64,000 nucleotides of DNA, from contig NZ_JABVXC010000010.1 of assembly GCF_013349955.1 (NCBI RefSeq), positions 1-64,000 on the forward strand, given 5' to 3'. The translations under genes and the position numbers were made by a program. Below are positions 45,336 to 54,125 of the stretch, piece after piece; position 1 is the first letter of the stretch, and every line of letters begins with the position of its first letter. The notes below the pieces were generated by a model. That model saw nothing but the letters and a program-made list of their open reading frames with translations. It did not search any database and was not told where the DNA came from. Source of the stretch: Onishia taeanensis. GTDB lineage: Bacteria; Pseudomonadota; Gammaproteobacteria; Pseudomonadales; Halomonadaceae.

Positions 45336-45797
45336 ATGCCAAGGGTTCGCCAATCAGCCGATATCATTGCCGCCCTGGAGGGCGCCATGTGGCTGGCCCT
45401 GGCCTGGTCGGTCAGTTTCTCGGTCTGGGATGGCTCGGCGATGCCAACGGTGGCGGCCTTGACCCTGGTCGCGACCATCCTAGTGGTCAGTTGGGGCCAC
45501 CGCCCGATGCGCATCACCCTGCGCCGCTTCCGGGTCCGCCGTCGGCGCACTGAGATGCAGATGCACCTTTTCGCCCTCCCCTTGCTGATGGCGCTATTCT
45601 TTGCAGTGGTGGTCGAGGGACTCCTGGCTACGCCGCTAAGCGGCAGCCAGAAAATGCTGATGGTCAATATCCTCGCGACGGCGGCCTGGGTAGTTTTTGT
45701 ATTGACGCAGGCCTTCAAGTCGCTGCTGTTCACCCTGCGCAGCAAATTCAAGGCGAAGGCCGGTGACAGCGCCAAGACCCTGAGCGACAAAAAGTAG
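45336..45797 (+). CDS. Small integral membrane protein of unknown function
   Basis: The 153-residue protein has about four hydrophobic segments, at roughly residues 15-32, 38-53, 80-100 and 108-128. A very basic stretch (RRFRVRRRRTEMQM) lies between the second and third, which suggests a cytoplasmic loop. A GGGAGAG ribosome-binding site precedes ATG 45336 and the lysine-rich tail ends DKK. I do not recognise the family. It is divergent from pyrC and is followed by an outer-membrane-barrel gene 80 bp downstream, with which it may be cotranscribed. Confidence 0.65.
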   Translation: MPRVRQSADIIAALEGAMWLALAWSVSFSVWDGSAMPTVAALTLVATILVVSWGHRPMRITLRRFRVRRRRTEMQMHLFALPLLMALFFAVVVEGLLATPLSGSQKMLMVNILATAAWVVFVLTQAFKSLLFTLRSKFKAKAGDSAKTLSDKK

Positions 45798-45876
45798 ATA
45801 AACTTCGTTCCCAGCACTAAGCTTTAAGCTGATTAATGGCTGACTCTCCCGGGGTCCACGCAAAGGCGAACATCAC

Positions 45877-46464
45877 ATGACGCCCCCAACGTTGAGCCGC
45901 TGGCTAATTCATTTGACGTTGCTCTGTCTACTGGGCACTAGCTTCTCGGCATTGGCCGCCAAGCCTGACAACCGCTCGATCTACGCGGACGCCGAAGGCG
46001 GCGGCCTTACTCTGGACAATGGTCTGACAATTGGCGGAAGCCAAGTGAGTACTGCCAACGGCGATACCAGCGGCTTTCGGGTAATGGCAGGCTATTTCTT
46101 CTCTCGCCTTCCGCACCTGGAATTCGGCGCAGAGCTTGCATACCTAGAGAGCAACAATGTCTCTGTATCACTCGATGGCTCTCCCACCCTCCTTGACACC
46201 ATTAGCGTAAACGGCAGCCTGCTGGCCGGTGTAAAAATGGGGCGAGTGGGCGTCTTTGCCAAATCTGGGCTCGCAGAATGGCGCGGAGACACCAATTCCC
46301 CCGATTCGTCAGGGTCCCTAGGTGGTACCGCTCCTCTCTACGGCATGGGGGCCAACATGCGGCTACACCGCTCCTTGATTGGGCAAATGGAATACGAGGT
46401 CATCGACTCCAACGACCTCAAGCACCTGACCATGGCCACCGCCTCACTGATTTTCCGGTTTTGA
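45877..46464 (+). CDS. Small outer-membrane beta-barrel protein
   Basis: The 195-residue protein has a signal peptide (residues 1-27, cleaved near ALAAK), then alternating hydrophobic strands rich in Gly, Ala and aromatics (GFRVMAGYFFSRLPHLEFGA, GVKMGRVGVFAKSGL). It ends with Phe (SLIFRF), the usual signal for insertion of outer membrane barrels by Bam. The eight-strand OmpA/OmpX-like layout would suit this length. No function beyond envelope can be assigned. A short terminator hairpin follows at 46471-46486. Confidence 0.75.
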   Translation: MTPPTLSRWLIHLTLLCLLGTSFSALAAKPDNRSIYADAEGGGLTLDNGLTIGGSQVSTANGDTSGFRVMAGYFFSRLPHLEFGAELAYLESNNVSVSLDGSPTLLDTISVNGSLLAGVKMGRVGVFAKSGLAEWRGDTNSPDSSGSLGGTAPLYGMGANMRLHRSLIGQMEYEVIDSNDLKHLTMATASLIFRF

Positions 46465-46470
46465 TCTAGC

Positions 46471-46486
46471 AAAGCCGAGTGGCTTT
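46471..46486 (+). terminator. Short intrinsic terminator after the barrel gene
   Basis: AAAGCC-GAGT-GGCTTT followed by TCT makes a six-base stem with a tetraloop, starting seven bases past the stop codon of the barrel gene. Confidence 0.6.
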
Positions 46487-46491
46487 TCTGG

Positions 46492-46556
46492 CCTTTCTCT
46501 CTAGAACTCTCTCTAGAACTCTCTCTAGAACCCTCTCTCCAGAACTTTCTCTCCAG
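46492..46556. repeat. Short tandem repeat of a 12-bp unit
   Basis: The unit tctctctagaac occurs three times in exact tandem and is followed by two degenerate copies (cctctctccagaac, tttctctccag). The array has only a few units and lies between the barrel gene terminator and rsuA. Confidence 0.8.
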
Positions 46557-46633
46557 GCCTGCCACTCAAGACTTGCTCTCCATCACGCGCGCTCAATTCA
46601 GGCTCTCTCAATCCAGGCCCCAATACGCAAAAT

Positions 46634-46670
46634 CACACCGAGCAAGATAACGGTATACTTACTCGGTGTG
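46634..46670. terminator. 9-bp inverted repeat before the rsuA stop
   Basis: CACACCGAG (46634-46642) pairs with CTCGGTGTG (46662-46670) with weaker pairing inside. It lies eight bases outside the end of rsuA on the minus strand, so it is a candidate terminator for the rsuA transcript. Confidence 0.55.
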
Positions 46671-46677
46671 GATCGCC

Positions 46678-47379
46678 TTAAAAAGCGGCGATTTCTTCCT
46701 CGCTTAGGTGTCGCCACTCTCCGGGAGCCAAGGCGGCATCCAGCTCAATCGGACCGATGGAGGAACGGTGCAGGCCCGTCACATGATGACCGATCGCGGC
46801 GAACATGCGCTTGACCTGATGATACTTGCCTTCGATCAGTACCAGCCTGGCCTGATGAGAGCCAAGCATCTCGAGCGTGGCCGGCTTGGTCGGCTGTTCC
46901 TCGCCGTCAAGCAGCACACCCTCCTGAAATGCCTCTATCGCACGCTGGACTTCCTCACCGTGAAGCGACTCGGCAAGGGTCACCTCATAGACCTTCTCGC
47001 AACGCCGCTTGGGCGAAGTGATGCGATGCGACCATTGACCATCGTCCGTCATCAGCACCAGGCCGGTGGTGTCGACGTCCAGGCGCCCTACTGTGTTCAT
47101 CCGCTCTGCCTTGGGCAGCTCGATGAGCTCATGGGCCAGAGGGTAAAGACCGCGACGAGCGCTGCACTCGACGCCGGCGGGCTTGTGAAGCATCACATAG
47201 CGTACCCCAACCAATGCCAGCGTCTGCCCCAGCCAGCTCACCGTGTTGTGCGAGCCGACCTGGGTAGCCGGGTTCTTGACGACGACACCATCGACCATGA
47301 CTTCTTCCCGATGCATGGCCTTCTTGGCCAGACTGCGGGTCAGGTCGGTGGTGTCACTGAGAAACTTGTCCAAACGCAT
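46678..47379 (-). CDS. rsuA: 16S rRNA pseudouridine-516 synthase
   Basis: The 233-residue protein has an N-terminal S4 RNA-binding domain (MRLDKFLSDTTDLTRSLAKK) and the catalytic RsuA-family motif GRLDVDTTGLVLM, with Asp101 as active residue, plus KVYEVTL and LIEGKYHQVKRMFAAIGH in the second half. It converts U516 of 16S rRNA to pseudouridine in the small subunit. The start overlaps by one base the stop codon of the upstream omega-amidase gene (TAATG), so the two are translated together. Length and motif order agree with E. coli RsuA (231 residues). Confidence 0.93.
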   Translation of the reverse strand: MRLDKFLSDTTDLTRSLAKKAMHREEVMVDGVVVKNPATQVGSHNTVSWLGQTLALVGVRYVMLHKPAGVECSARRGLYPLAHELIELPKAERMNTVGRLDVDTTGLVLMTDDGQWSHRITSPKRRCEKVYEVTLAESLHGEEVQRAIEAFQEGVLLDGEEQPTKPATLEMLGSHQARLVLIEGKYHQVKRMFAAIGHHVTGLHRSSIGPIELDAALAPGEWRHLSEEEIAAF

Positions 47380-48182
47380 TAAAGAGAAACCTCAAAATCA
47401 TCGGCATCCCGCCAGGCGGGAAACTTGTCGCGAAAATCCTCGAGCGGCTGTCGTTCGAGAGTCGCGGTGTACAGAAAAGGCTGATCACGGGGACGGTCGA
47501 CTATGGACTCGCCCTTGAAATCCAACAGCATGGAATCACCGGCATAGGCAAGACCCTTGGCATCTTCACCAACGCGGTTGACGCCAATCACATAAGCAAG
47601 ATTCTCGATCGCCCGGGCTGCCAGGAGGGTGCGCCATGGCTGGCGGCGCGGCGCCGGCCAATTGGCGATGCACAGCAGTACGTCGTACTCGAAATGCTCC
47701 TCGTGATCCGGATGCTGACGCACCCATACAGGAAAGCGCAGGTCATAACAGACTGACAGCAGCAGTCGGAAGCCTTTGAGTTCGACGATCACTCGCTCGT
47801 CACCAGCACCATAGCGTTCATGCTCCCCGGCCATACGGAACAGGTGACGCTTGTCATAGTGGGTGATGCTACCGTCAGGCCGCGCCCATATCAGGCGATT
47901 GTAACAGTTACCGTTATCCTCGATGGCAACGCTGCCTGTTACCACGCAGCCACGCGACCTTGCCTGCTGCCTAAGCCAGGCGACGGTTCTACTCTGAGCC
48001 ATGGGCTCGGCCATCTCCCGAGAGTTCATGGTGAAGCCGGTAGCGAACATCTCAGGCAGCACAATCAGGTCCGTGTCGGCCGACCCCAGGTCGCCGAGCA
48101 GCTCCTCGAGCATGTCGCAGTTGGCATCGGGGTCTTCCCAGCGCAAGTCGCACTGCACCAGAGTGGTTCTCAAGTCGCTCAT
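47379..48182 (-). CDS. Nitrilase-family omega-amidase (YafV-like)
   Basis: The 267-residue protein carries the nitrilase catalytic triad Glu44 (LPEMF), Lys111 (HYDKRHLF) and Cys145 (LSVCYDLRFP). The CYDLRFP sequence and length place it with the YafV/NIT2-type omega-amidases, which hydrolyse alpha-ketoglutaramate or ketosuccinamate in metabolite repair. ATG 48182 has a GGAGG ribosome-binding site; an earlier in-frame ATG at 48203 lacks one. It precedes rsuA with a one-base overlap and is probably in the same operon. Confidence 0.88.
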   Translation of the reverse strand: MSDLRTTLVQCDLRWEDPDANCDMLEELLGDLGSADTDLIVLPEMFATGFTMNSREMAEPMAQSRTVAWLRQQARSRGCVVTGSVAIEDNGNCYNRLIWARPDGSITHYDKRHLFRMAGEHERYGAGDERVIVELKGFRLLLSVCYDLRFPVWVRQHPDHEEHFEYDVLLCIANWPAPRRQPWRTLLAARAIENLAYVIGVNRVGEDAKGLAYAGDSMLLDFKGESIVDRPRDQPFLYTATLERQPLEDFRDKFPAWRDADDFEVSL

Positions 48183-48361
48183 GACATGCCCTCCGTTATT
48201 CAACCCAGTCTGTTCCTATCGTAACGGTCTCGACCGCCTCGTGTCGTCGTGCGCCTGCCGATGAAAGAGCGGTGCTGGCCCCGCGCTATCAACATCGGCT
48301 GGGGCTGATGCAAGCGTTATGCTAGCTTAGGGCTTTTACGAGGCGATGCAGGGACGCAGCA

Positions 48362-49291
48362 ATGGGACAAACGACGACTTCCTTACCCCGCGACCCAGAG
48401 GCTGCCAAGGGGGTCACATTTGGCCTGGGCGCCTATATCATGTGGGGCTGTTTCCCGCTGTTTTTTGCCCTCCTCGATGGCGTGCCGGCCCTCGAGATCC
48501 TGCCGCACCGTGTGCTCTGGTCATGCCTGTTTCTGGTGATACTCGTTAGCGCCCTGGGACGCTGGTCACCAGTCATCGGTGCACTAAAAGAGCCCCGGCG
48601 CCTCGGACGGGTGCTGGCCTGCGCGGTGTTGATTGGCATCAACTGGGGCATTTATATCTATGCTGTGGAAAGCCGTCAGGTGCTCCAAGCAAGCCTGGGC
48701 TACTTTCTGACACCACTCGTCAATGTAGCACTGGGTATGCTGGTGCTGCGCGAACGCATGCACCGTCTGCAGGGCGTGGCGGTCATCCTCGCTGGCATCG
48801 CCATCGCCATTCAGCTGCTGGGCCTGGGTGAGCTGCCCTGGATCACCCTGGCGCTGGCCTTCTCCTTTGGCACCTATGGGTTGCTGCGCAAACAGGTACC
48901 GCTGGATGGCCTGTCGGGGCTATTCGTCGAAACACTGTTGCTATTCCCGGTGGCCCTGGCCGCTGTCGCTTGGCTAGGCGTCCAGGGCAGTGGACACTTC
49001 CTGGAAACCCCAACCAAGACGGTGCTATTGATCACCAGCGGGGTGATTACCGCCCTGCCGCTGCTGGCCTTTGCCGGTGCAGCCCGACGACTACGCTTGG
49101 CCACCCTCGGCTTTCTGATGTACATCAACCCGAGCATCCAGTTTGGTATCGCCCTGCTGGTGTTCCATGAACCCCTGGCGCCGCTGCAACTGACGAGCTT
49201 TCTGCTGATCTGGGTAGGCCTGGCGCTCTACTCATGGTCGGCCTGGACATCTCGTGCACGCACGGCTCCCGCCGTTGCCAGCCAAAAGTAG
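48362..49291 (+). CDS. rarD: EamA transporter, RarD type
   Basis: The 309-residue protein has about ten membrane helices and the RarD opening KGVTFGLGAYIMWGCFPLFF followed by EILPHRVLWSCLFLV and NWGIYIYAVESRQVLQASLGYF, in which the WGxxP and NW motifs are typical of RarD. It belongs to the drug/metabolite transporter superfamily; its solute is unknown (the family name refers to chloramphenicol sensitivity). A GGGACG ribosome-binding site is present. It ends five bases before the SulP start, so the two probably share a transcript. Confidence 0.9.
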   Translation: MGQTTTSLPRDPEAAKGVTFGLGAYIMWGCFPLFFALLDGVPALEILPHRVLWSCLFLVILVSALGRWSPVIGALKEPRRLGRVLACAVLIGINWGIYIYAVESRQVLQASLGYFLTPLVNVALGMLVLRERMHRLQGVAVILAGIAIAIQLLGLGELPWITLALAFSFGTYGLLRKQVPLDGLSGLFVETLLLFPVALAAVAWLGVQGSGHFLETPTKTVLLITSGVITALPLLAFAGAARRLRLATLGFLMYINPSIQFGIALLVFHEPLAPLQLTSFLLIWVGLALYSWSAWTSRARTAPAVASQK

Positions 49292-49296
49292 AGCCC

Positions 49297-51009
49297 ATGC
49301 TAAAGCGCTACCTTCCCATCCTGACCTGGCTTCCTCACTACACGGGCCGCTTGTTTGCGGCCGATCTGGTGGCCGGCATCATCGTCAGCATCATGGTCAT
49401 TCCCCAGTCGCTGGCGTATGCCATCATCGCCGGACTACCACCAGTGGTCGGGCTTTATGCCAGCATACTGCCGCTATTGGCCTATACGCTGTTCGGGACC
49501 AGCCGCACTCTGGCGGTGGGACCGGTCGCAATACTTGCGCTGATGACCGGCGCTGCCCTGGCGCCCGTGGCGATAGTCGGCAGCGCGGAATATCTGCAGG
49601 CGGCGATGGTACTGGCGCTGCTTTCGGGTCTTATGCTGACGCTGATGGGGGTCCTCAAGCTTGGCTTTTTCGCCAATTTTCTCAGCCACCCGGTGATTTC
49701 CGGTTTCCTTACCGCATCGGGGCTATTGATTGCGACCAGCCAGATCGCCAATCTACTAGGCATTTCGGCTAGGGGCTTTACCGTCGCCGAGCTGTTGCCG
49801 AACTTGATTACGGGCGTGACCGATACACATGCCGCGACGCTTGCCATCGGAGCCGGTAGTCTCGCCTTCCTGGTCCTGATGCGCCGCCACGGCCGCCAGG
49901 GCCTGCGCGCGATAGGTCTGCCCGTGGGAGCCGCCGATCTGCTGGCCAAGGCAGGGCCAGTGTTTGCCGTGATCGTGACCACGCTGGTGACTTGGCGTTT
50001 CGATCTCGCCAATCAGGGCGTTGCCGTGGTCGGCGACATTCCCCGCGGCTTACCGCCTCTGACGCTGCCCGTCCTCGATCTTTCCCTGTGGCACGAACTG
50101 CTGATACCCGCCCTGCTGCTGAGCGTAGTCGGATTCGTCGAATCGGTGTCCATGGGCCAGATGCTGGCCGCCAAGCGCCGCCAGCGTATCTCGCCCAATC
50201 AGGAGCTTATCGGGCTGGGCACCGCCAATATCGCGGCCGCCGTGTCAGCGGGCATGCCGGTCACCGGTGGACTATCTCGGACCGTGATCAACTTCGATGC
50301 CGGCGCCCAGACCCCTGCCGCCGGCACTATCGCCGCCATCGGCATTGCCCTGGTGACCGTGGCGTTAACGCCGTTACTTTACCATCTCCCGGTGGCCACT
50401 CTGGCCGCCACCATCACGGTATCCATCCTGACCCTGGTCGACGTAAAGATGATCCGCCAGACTTGGCGCTATTCGCGCAGCGACTTTTCCGCCATGGCGG
50501 CCACCATCCTGTTGACCCTGGTCGAAGGGGTTGAAGCGGGGATCATTGCCGGGGTAGCGCTGTCGATCGGCCTCTTCCTGTATCGCACCAGTCGCCCCCA
50601 CAGCGCCCTGGTCGGACGCGTGCCGGGAACCGAGCATTTCCGCAACATCACCCGCCATGATGTCGAAAGCGATAGCCATGTAGCACTGCTGCGCATCGAT
50701 GAGAGCCTCTACTTCGCCAACGCCCGCTATTTGGAAGATACCGTCTATGCCCTGATTGCCAACCGCCCTGAGGTCGAGCATGTCGTCCTGATCTGCTCGG
50801 CGGTCAACCTGATCGACGCCTCGGCCCTCGAGAGCCTCGATGCCATCAATCAGCGCCTGAAAGACTCCCGGGTCACCCTGCACCTGGCCGAGGTCAAAGG
50901 ACCGGTGATGGACAAGCTCAAGCAAAGCGATTTACTGGATAGCCTTAGCGGACGAATCTTCCTCAGCACCTATGCGGCCTGGTGCGAGCTGCGTCAGCGC
51001 AAGGAGTGA
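49297..51009 (+). CDS. SulP (SLC26) family anion transporter
   Basis: The 570-residue protein has 12 or more membrane segments in residues 20-440, with the SulP motifs DLVAGIIVSIMVIPQSLAYA near residue 22, FSAINF-like AGMPVTGGLSRTVINFDAGAQ near residue 325, and a C-terminal STAS domain from about residue 450 (LLRIDESLYFANARYLED, VVLICSAVNLIDASALESL). Family members carry sulfate, bicarbonate or other anions with protons or sodium. The start ATG 49297 follows five bases after rarD; the in-frame codon at 49234 lies inside rarD. The anion is not predictable. Confidence 0.9.
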   Translation: MLKRYLPILTWLPHYTGRLFAADLVAGIIVSIMVIPQSLAYAIIAGLPPVVGLYASILPLLAYTLFGTSRTLAVGPVAILALMTGAALAPVAIVGSAEYLQAAMVLALLSGLMLTLMGVLKLGFFANFLSHPVISGFLTASGLLIATSQIANLLGISARGFTVAELLPNLITGVTDTHAATLAIGAGSLAFLVLMRRHGRQGLRAIGLPVGAADLLAKAGPVFAVIVTTLVTWRFDLANQGVAVVGDIPRGLPPLTLPVLDLSLWHELLIPALLLSVVGFVESVSMGQMLAAKRRQRISPNQELIGLGTANIAAAVSAGMPVTGGLSRTVINFDAGAQTPAAGTIAAIGIALVTVALTPLLYHLPVATLAATITVSILTLVDVKMIRQTWRYSRSDFSAMAATILLTLVEGVEAGIIAGVALSIGLFLYRTSRPHSALVGRVPGTEHFRNITRHDVESDSHVALLRIDESLYFANARYLEDTVYALIANRPEVEHVVLICSAVNLIDASALESLDAINQRLKDSRVTLHLAEVKGPVMDKLKQSDLLDSLSGRIFLSTYAAWCELRQRKE

Positions 51010-51413
51010 GCGCCTTTGTCGTTTTCAGCAGCGCTACTCTGCAGCTCGGTTCAGCACATATCAGCCAAGCGCCCCTTGACTCGATCGACGATGTACTCGC
51101 CGACGGGGGGTGCAGAAGTCGCCGCCAGCGAAGGCACGTTGCAGACGCTGACGGGTGTCGACGTCAAGGCCATTGGTGGTGATACGCTCCCATGGCGCCG
51201 GCATGACAAAGCAACCCTCAAGCCGCCCAGGGCCTGCAAAAAGCCTGCTCGGCCAATGTTGGACCCATAGTCAGGCGTAATAACAACAGCATATTAAAAA
51301 TATAGATATTTTAATCTTTCGTGAAAAATAGTGACTCTCCGCGACGATATGCTCGCTCCCTGCGGATTGGGTATCATGTTGATATTGTCACCACCCCGCG
51401 ATGGATAGCGCCA
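51010..51413. other. 404-bp spacer; possible degraded coding fragment on the minus strand
   Basis: Read on the minus strand, frames in 51050-51280 give protein-like pieces in different frames: MPAPWERITTNGLDVDTRQRL, NIGRAGFLQALGG and GEYIVDRVKGRLADMC before a stop. The pieces would join only through frameshifts. This may be a decayed gene, but I do not recognise it and chance is not excluded. From about 51285 to 51330 it is AT-rich and may carry the promoter for the GntR gene. Confidence 0.3.
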
Positions 51414-52166
51414 ATGGATCACTCATCCCCCACGGACAAGTCCCCACACAAGGACAAGCCCCCACGCCAGAGCAGCACACAGCAAGGCACGCCTCGCCAG
51501 AACATGGGAATCAGTGCTTATGCCTGGCTCAAGCAGGACATCATCTGTGGAGTCTACCAGCCGGGTGAGAAACTCTTGATGAGTCGTCTGAAAGAGCGAT
51601 ATGCCCTCGGCATCAGTCCCCTGCGTGAAGCTCTGTCACAGCTGGTATCCGAGCACCTGGTGGTGGCCATCAGTCAGCGCGGCTATCGCGTGGCCCCCAT
51701 GTCGATCGAGGAGCTTGCCGATATCTATGATGCCCGGTCCCAGCTCGAGGCCATGCTGGTGCAACTGGCTATCGAGCGCGGCGACGACACCTGGGAGGCA
51801 GAGATACTGGCCAAGGCCCACACGCTGGCCAAGGTGGCCGAGGTACATGGTGCGGATGAAATGCTCGACATCTGGGACAGGCGACACCAGGCCTTCCACA
51901 GCGCCCTGGTGGCCGGCTGTGGTTCGCGCCAGCTTTTGATAGCTCGAGAGAGCCTTTTCGACCAGGCCGCTCGCTATCGCCACCTATGGCTCTGCCAAAC
52001 GGTATTTTCCGACCGGGCGTTGGCGGCCAAGCGCCAGGAGCATGCCGACCTCGTCGATGCGATACTCGCCCGCGATGCCAAGCGGGCCGGGGACCTGACG
52101 CGCGATCACATTATGACGCCGGTGCCGATCATTACCGACCTGATGCACGCCCGCGGACTGGTCTGA
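51414..52166 (+). CDS. GntR family (FCD) transcriptional regulator
   Basis: The 250-residue protein has a disordered, charged N-terminus of about 30 residues, then a winged helix-turn-helix (GISAYAWLKQDIICGVYQPGEKL, LKERYALGISPLREALSQL) and an FCD ligand domain from about residue 100 with metal or effector residues (ARSQLEAMLVQLAIERG, HADLVDAILARDAKRAG). FCD regulators often bind organic acids and control nearby catabolic or transport operons. It lies directly upstream of a TRAP transporter, in the same orientation, and is its likely regulator. The start 51414 has only a weak ribosome-binding site. Confidence 0.85.
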   Translation: MDHSSPTDKSPHKDKPPRQSSTQQGTPRQNMGISAYAWLKQDIICGVYQPGEKLLMSRLKERYALGISPLREALSQLVSEHLVVAISQRGYRVAPMSIEELADIYDARSQLEAMLVQLAIERGDDTWEAEILAKAHTLAKVAEVHGADEMLDIWDRRHQAFHSALVAGCGSRQLLIARESLFDQAARYRHLWLCQTVFSDRALAAKRQEHADLVDAILARDAKRAGDLTRDHIMTPVPIITDLMHARGLV

Positions 52167-52466
52167 CCCCTTGTCTCCGGCTCGCCGGGGCCGTGTCCAC
52201 CCTACCTACCTCTCGCGATACGCAAGCTGACGAACCGGGACTCCACTCTTTTTTACCTCCTCGACCTAGCTATCGCACGCCTAGGCAAAATAATTTATCT
52301 ACATTTTGTTATTAAAACGCTACTAAATAGTCGAAATATCGTTGACGCCGACGACTATCTCAACCTAGGCTTCCTCTCGTACCTTGGTTCCGCCGTATCC
52401 ATGTGATGCTTGGCCATGTACCGATGCCCCGATAACAACCTCGCCAATAACAATGAGGATTTTTCG
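52167..52466. promoter_or_regulatory. Regulatory spacer before the TRAP operon
   Basis: This 300-bp spacer has an A/T-rich core around 52280-52345 and GC-rich ends. It should contain the TRAP promoter and the GntR operator. I could not identify a palindromic operator with confidence, nor a terminator after the GntR gene. Confidence 0.4.
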
Positions 52467-53480
52467 ATGACCGCCAAGACCTTTGCCAGCGCAAGTCTCG
52501 TCAGCTTCGGTGTTGCCGCCGCGAGCCTGACGCTTGCCTCCAACGCCCAGGCCGCCACCGAATGGGACATGCCAACCCCTTATGGCGACCGCACCTTCCA
52601 TACCGTGAACATTCGCGAATTTGCCGATGACGTACGCGACGCCACCGACGGTGAGCTCGATATCACCGTGCACTCCAACGGCTCGCTGATCGATCATGCT
52701 GAGATCAAGAACTCAGTCCGTCGCGGCATCGTCCCGGCGGGGGAGCTGATCATGTCGCGTCTGGCCAACGAGAATCCGATTTTCGAGGTCGACTCGGTGC
52801 CCTATCTGGCGGCCAACTACGAAGATGCCTGGACACTGTGGGAGGCCTCTCGCGAGATCATCGGCGAGGAGCTCGAGAAACAGGGGCTGCGCCTGCTATT
52901 CGCCGTACCCTGGCCACCGCAGGGCATCTACACCCAGAGTGAGGTCGAGAAGATTGAGGATCTGCGCAACCTCAAGATGCGCGCCTACAACACCTCGAGC
53001 GAGCGCCTGGCGAGCCTGGCCAATGCCGTGCCGACGCAAATCGAGGTGCCGGACATCCCCACCGCCTTCAGCACCGGCCGTGTCGATGCCATGGTGACCT
53101 CGCCGGCCACCGGCGCCGACACCAAGGCCTGGGACTATCTGAGCCACTTCAACCACGCCCAGCTGTGGCTGCCCAAGAACATGGTGATCGTCAGTGAGCG
53201 AGCCTTCTCACGCCTGGATGAAGCGACCCAGCAGGCCGTACTCGAGGCCGCCAAGACAGCCGAGCAGCGCGGCTGGGACATGAGCCGCCAGGAAACTCAG
53301 GACGCCCTGGCGACCCTCAAGGAAAACGGCATCACCGTCAGCGAGCCTACCCCGGAACTGGCCAAGGCATTACAAGACATCGGCAGCATGATGACCGAAG
53401 AGTGGGTCGATCGCGCCGGCCCCCAGGGCATGCAGATTCTCCAGAACTACCGCGATGCGAAGGAAGGCGCACAAGAATAA
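52467..53480 (+). CDS. dctP: TRAP transporter substrate-binding protein
   Basis: The 337-residue protein has a Sec signal peptide of about 30 residues (ending near SNAQAA) and the DctP domain, including ELDITVHSNGSLIDHAEIKN and LRNLKMRAYNTSS, in which Arg of KMRAY is the conserved ligand carboxylate contact. It captures an organic acid in the periplasm and delivers it to the DctQM permease. Start 52467 has AGGA upstream; the in-frame codon at 52410 is not preceded by a site. The ligand cannot be told. A hairpin at 53497-53535 follows it. Confidence 0.88.
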   Translation: MTAKTFASASLVSFGVAAASLTLASNAQAATEWDMPTPYGDRTFHTVNIREFADDVRDATDGELDITVHSNGSLIDHAEIKNSVRRGIVPAGELIMSRLANENPIFEVDSVPYLAANYEDAWTLWEASREIIGEELEKQGLRLLFAVPWPPQGIYTQSEVEKIEDLRNLKMRAYNTSSERLASLANAVPTQIEVPDIPTAFSTGRVDAMVTSPATGADTKAWDYLSHFNHAQLWLPKNMVIVSERAFSRLDEATQQAVLEAAKTAEQRGWDMSRQETQDALATLKENGITVSEPTPELAKALQDIGSMMTEEWVDRAGPQGMQILQNYRDAKEGAQE

Positions 53481-53496
53481 GTTCAGCACAGCAAAC

Positions 53497-53535
53497 GGTT
53501 AGCTAGGGTCCCGGCCACGTTGCCGGGGCCTAACC
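53497..53535 (+). promoter_or_regulatory. Hairpin between dctP and dctQ
   Basis: GGTTAG (53497-53502) pairs with CTAACC (53530-53535), with an inner CCCGGC/GCCGGG stem around cacgtt. There is no T run after it, so partial termination or mRNA stabilisation of the dctP segment is more likely than full termination. It is a usual way to make more binding protein than permease. Confidence 0.55.
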
Positions 53536-53558
53536 CTTCCCTCGCCTAGGTACTTCTC

Positions 53559-54110
53559 ATGCAATTCCGACTTCGCCCGCTGTATGACCTCGGGGCCTAT
53601 GGTGCGGCCCTCTGCCTGAGTGTGATCTGTACACTGATCACCGCCCAGATCCTTGGACGGTTGGCTGACATGGCCGCAGAACAGCTGGGCCTGGACAGCC
53701 TGGGGCTGACCATCCCCGGCCTCTCAGAAATCTCCGGCTTCCTGCTGGTAGGCGCCAGCTTCCTGGGGCTGGCCTACACCTTCGTCAATGGCGGCCATAT
53801 CCGCGTGACCCTGCTGATCAGCAACCTGCCCCCCAGGGTCCGGGTATTCATCGAGCTATGGTGCTTGAGCCTGGCGCTGCTGCTGGCCAGCTATCTGGCC
53901 TTCTATGAATACCGTCTGCTGGCCGACAGCATTGCCTTCAATGAGACCTCCTACGGGCTTTTACGCATTCCGCTATGGATTCCGCAAAGCGCCATGCTGA
54001 TCGGCACCCTGCTGTTCTGCCTGGCGTTGCTCGAGGCCTGGGTGAATACCCTGGTCATTGCCCTGACTCGCCCGGCGACCTTCCAGGTCGACGATAGCGG
54101 CCACGAATAA
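53559..54110 (+). CDS. dctQ: TRAP transporter small permease
   Basis: The 183-residue protein has four membrane helices, at about residues 10-30, 55-80, 90-115 and 135-160, as in DctQ. It has SEISGFLLVGASFLGLAYTFVNGGHIRV near residue 55 and ends in a soluble tail. It anchors the large permease in the inner membrane. It follows dctP after 78 bp and precedes dctM by 15 bp, so the order P-Q-M is the standard one. Confidence 0.88.
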   Translation: MQFRLRPLYDLGAYGAALCLSVICTLITAQILGRLADMAAEQLGLDSLGLTIPGLSEISGFLLVGASFLGLAYTFVNGGHIRVTLLISNLPPRVRVFIELWCLSLALLLASYLAFYEYRLLADSIAFNETSYGLLRIPLWIPQSAMLIGTLLFCLALLEAWVNTLVIALTRPATFQVDDSGHE

Positions 54111-54125
54111 GCGCGGAGTACTCCC

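Noticed and set aside
45877..46464. The barrel protein as a virulence adhesin
   Set aside because: Only signal peptide, strand pattern and terminal Phe are visible; nothing supports a special function.
46492..46556. Possible CRISPR array or origin iterons
   Set aside because: The unit is 12 bp in direct tandem with no spacers, and no replication gene is nearby.
47820..48264. Plus-strand frames opposite the omega-amidase gene
   Set aside because: The minus-strand frame has a full nitrilase triad and a ribosome-binding site.
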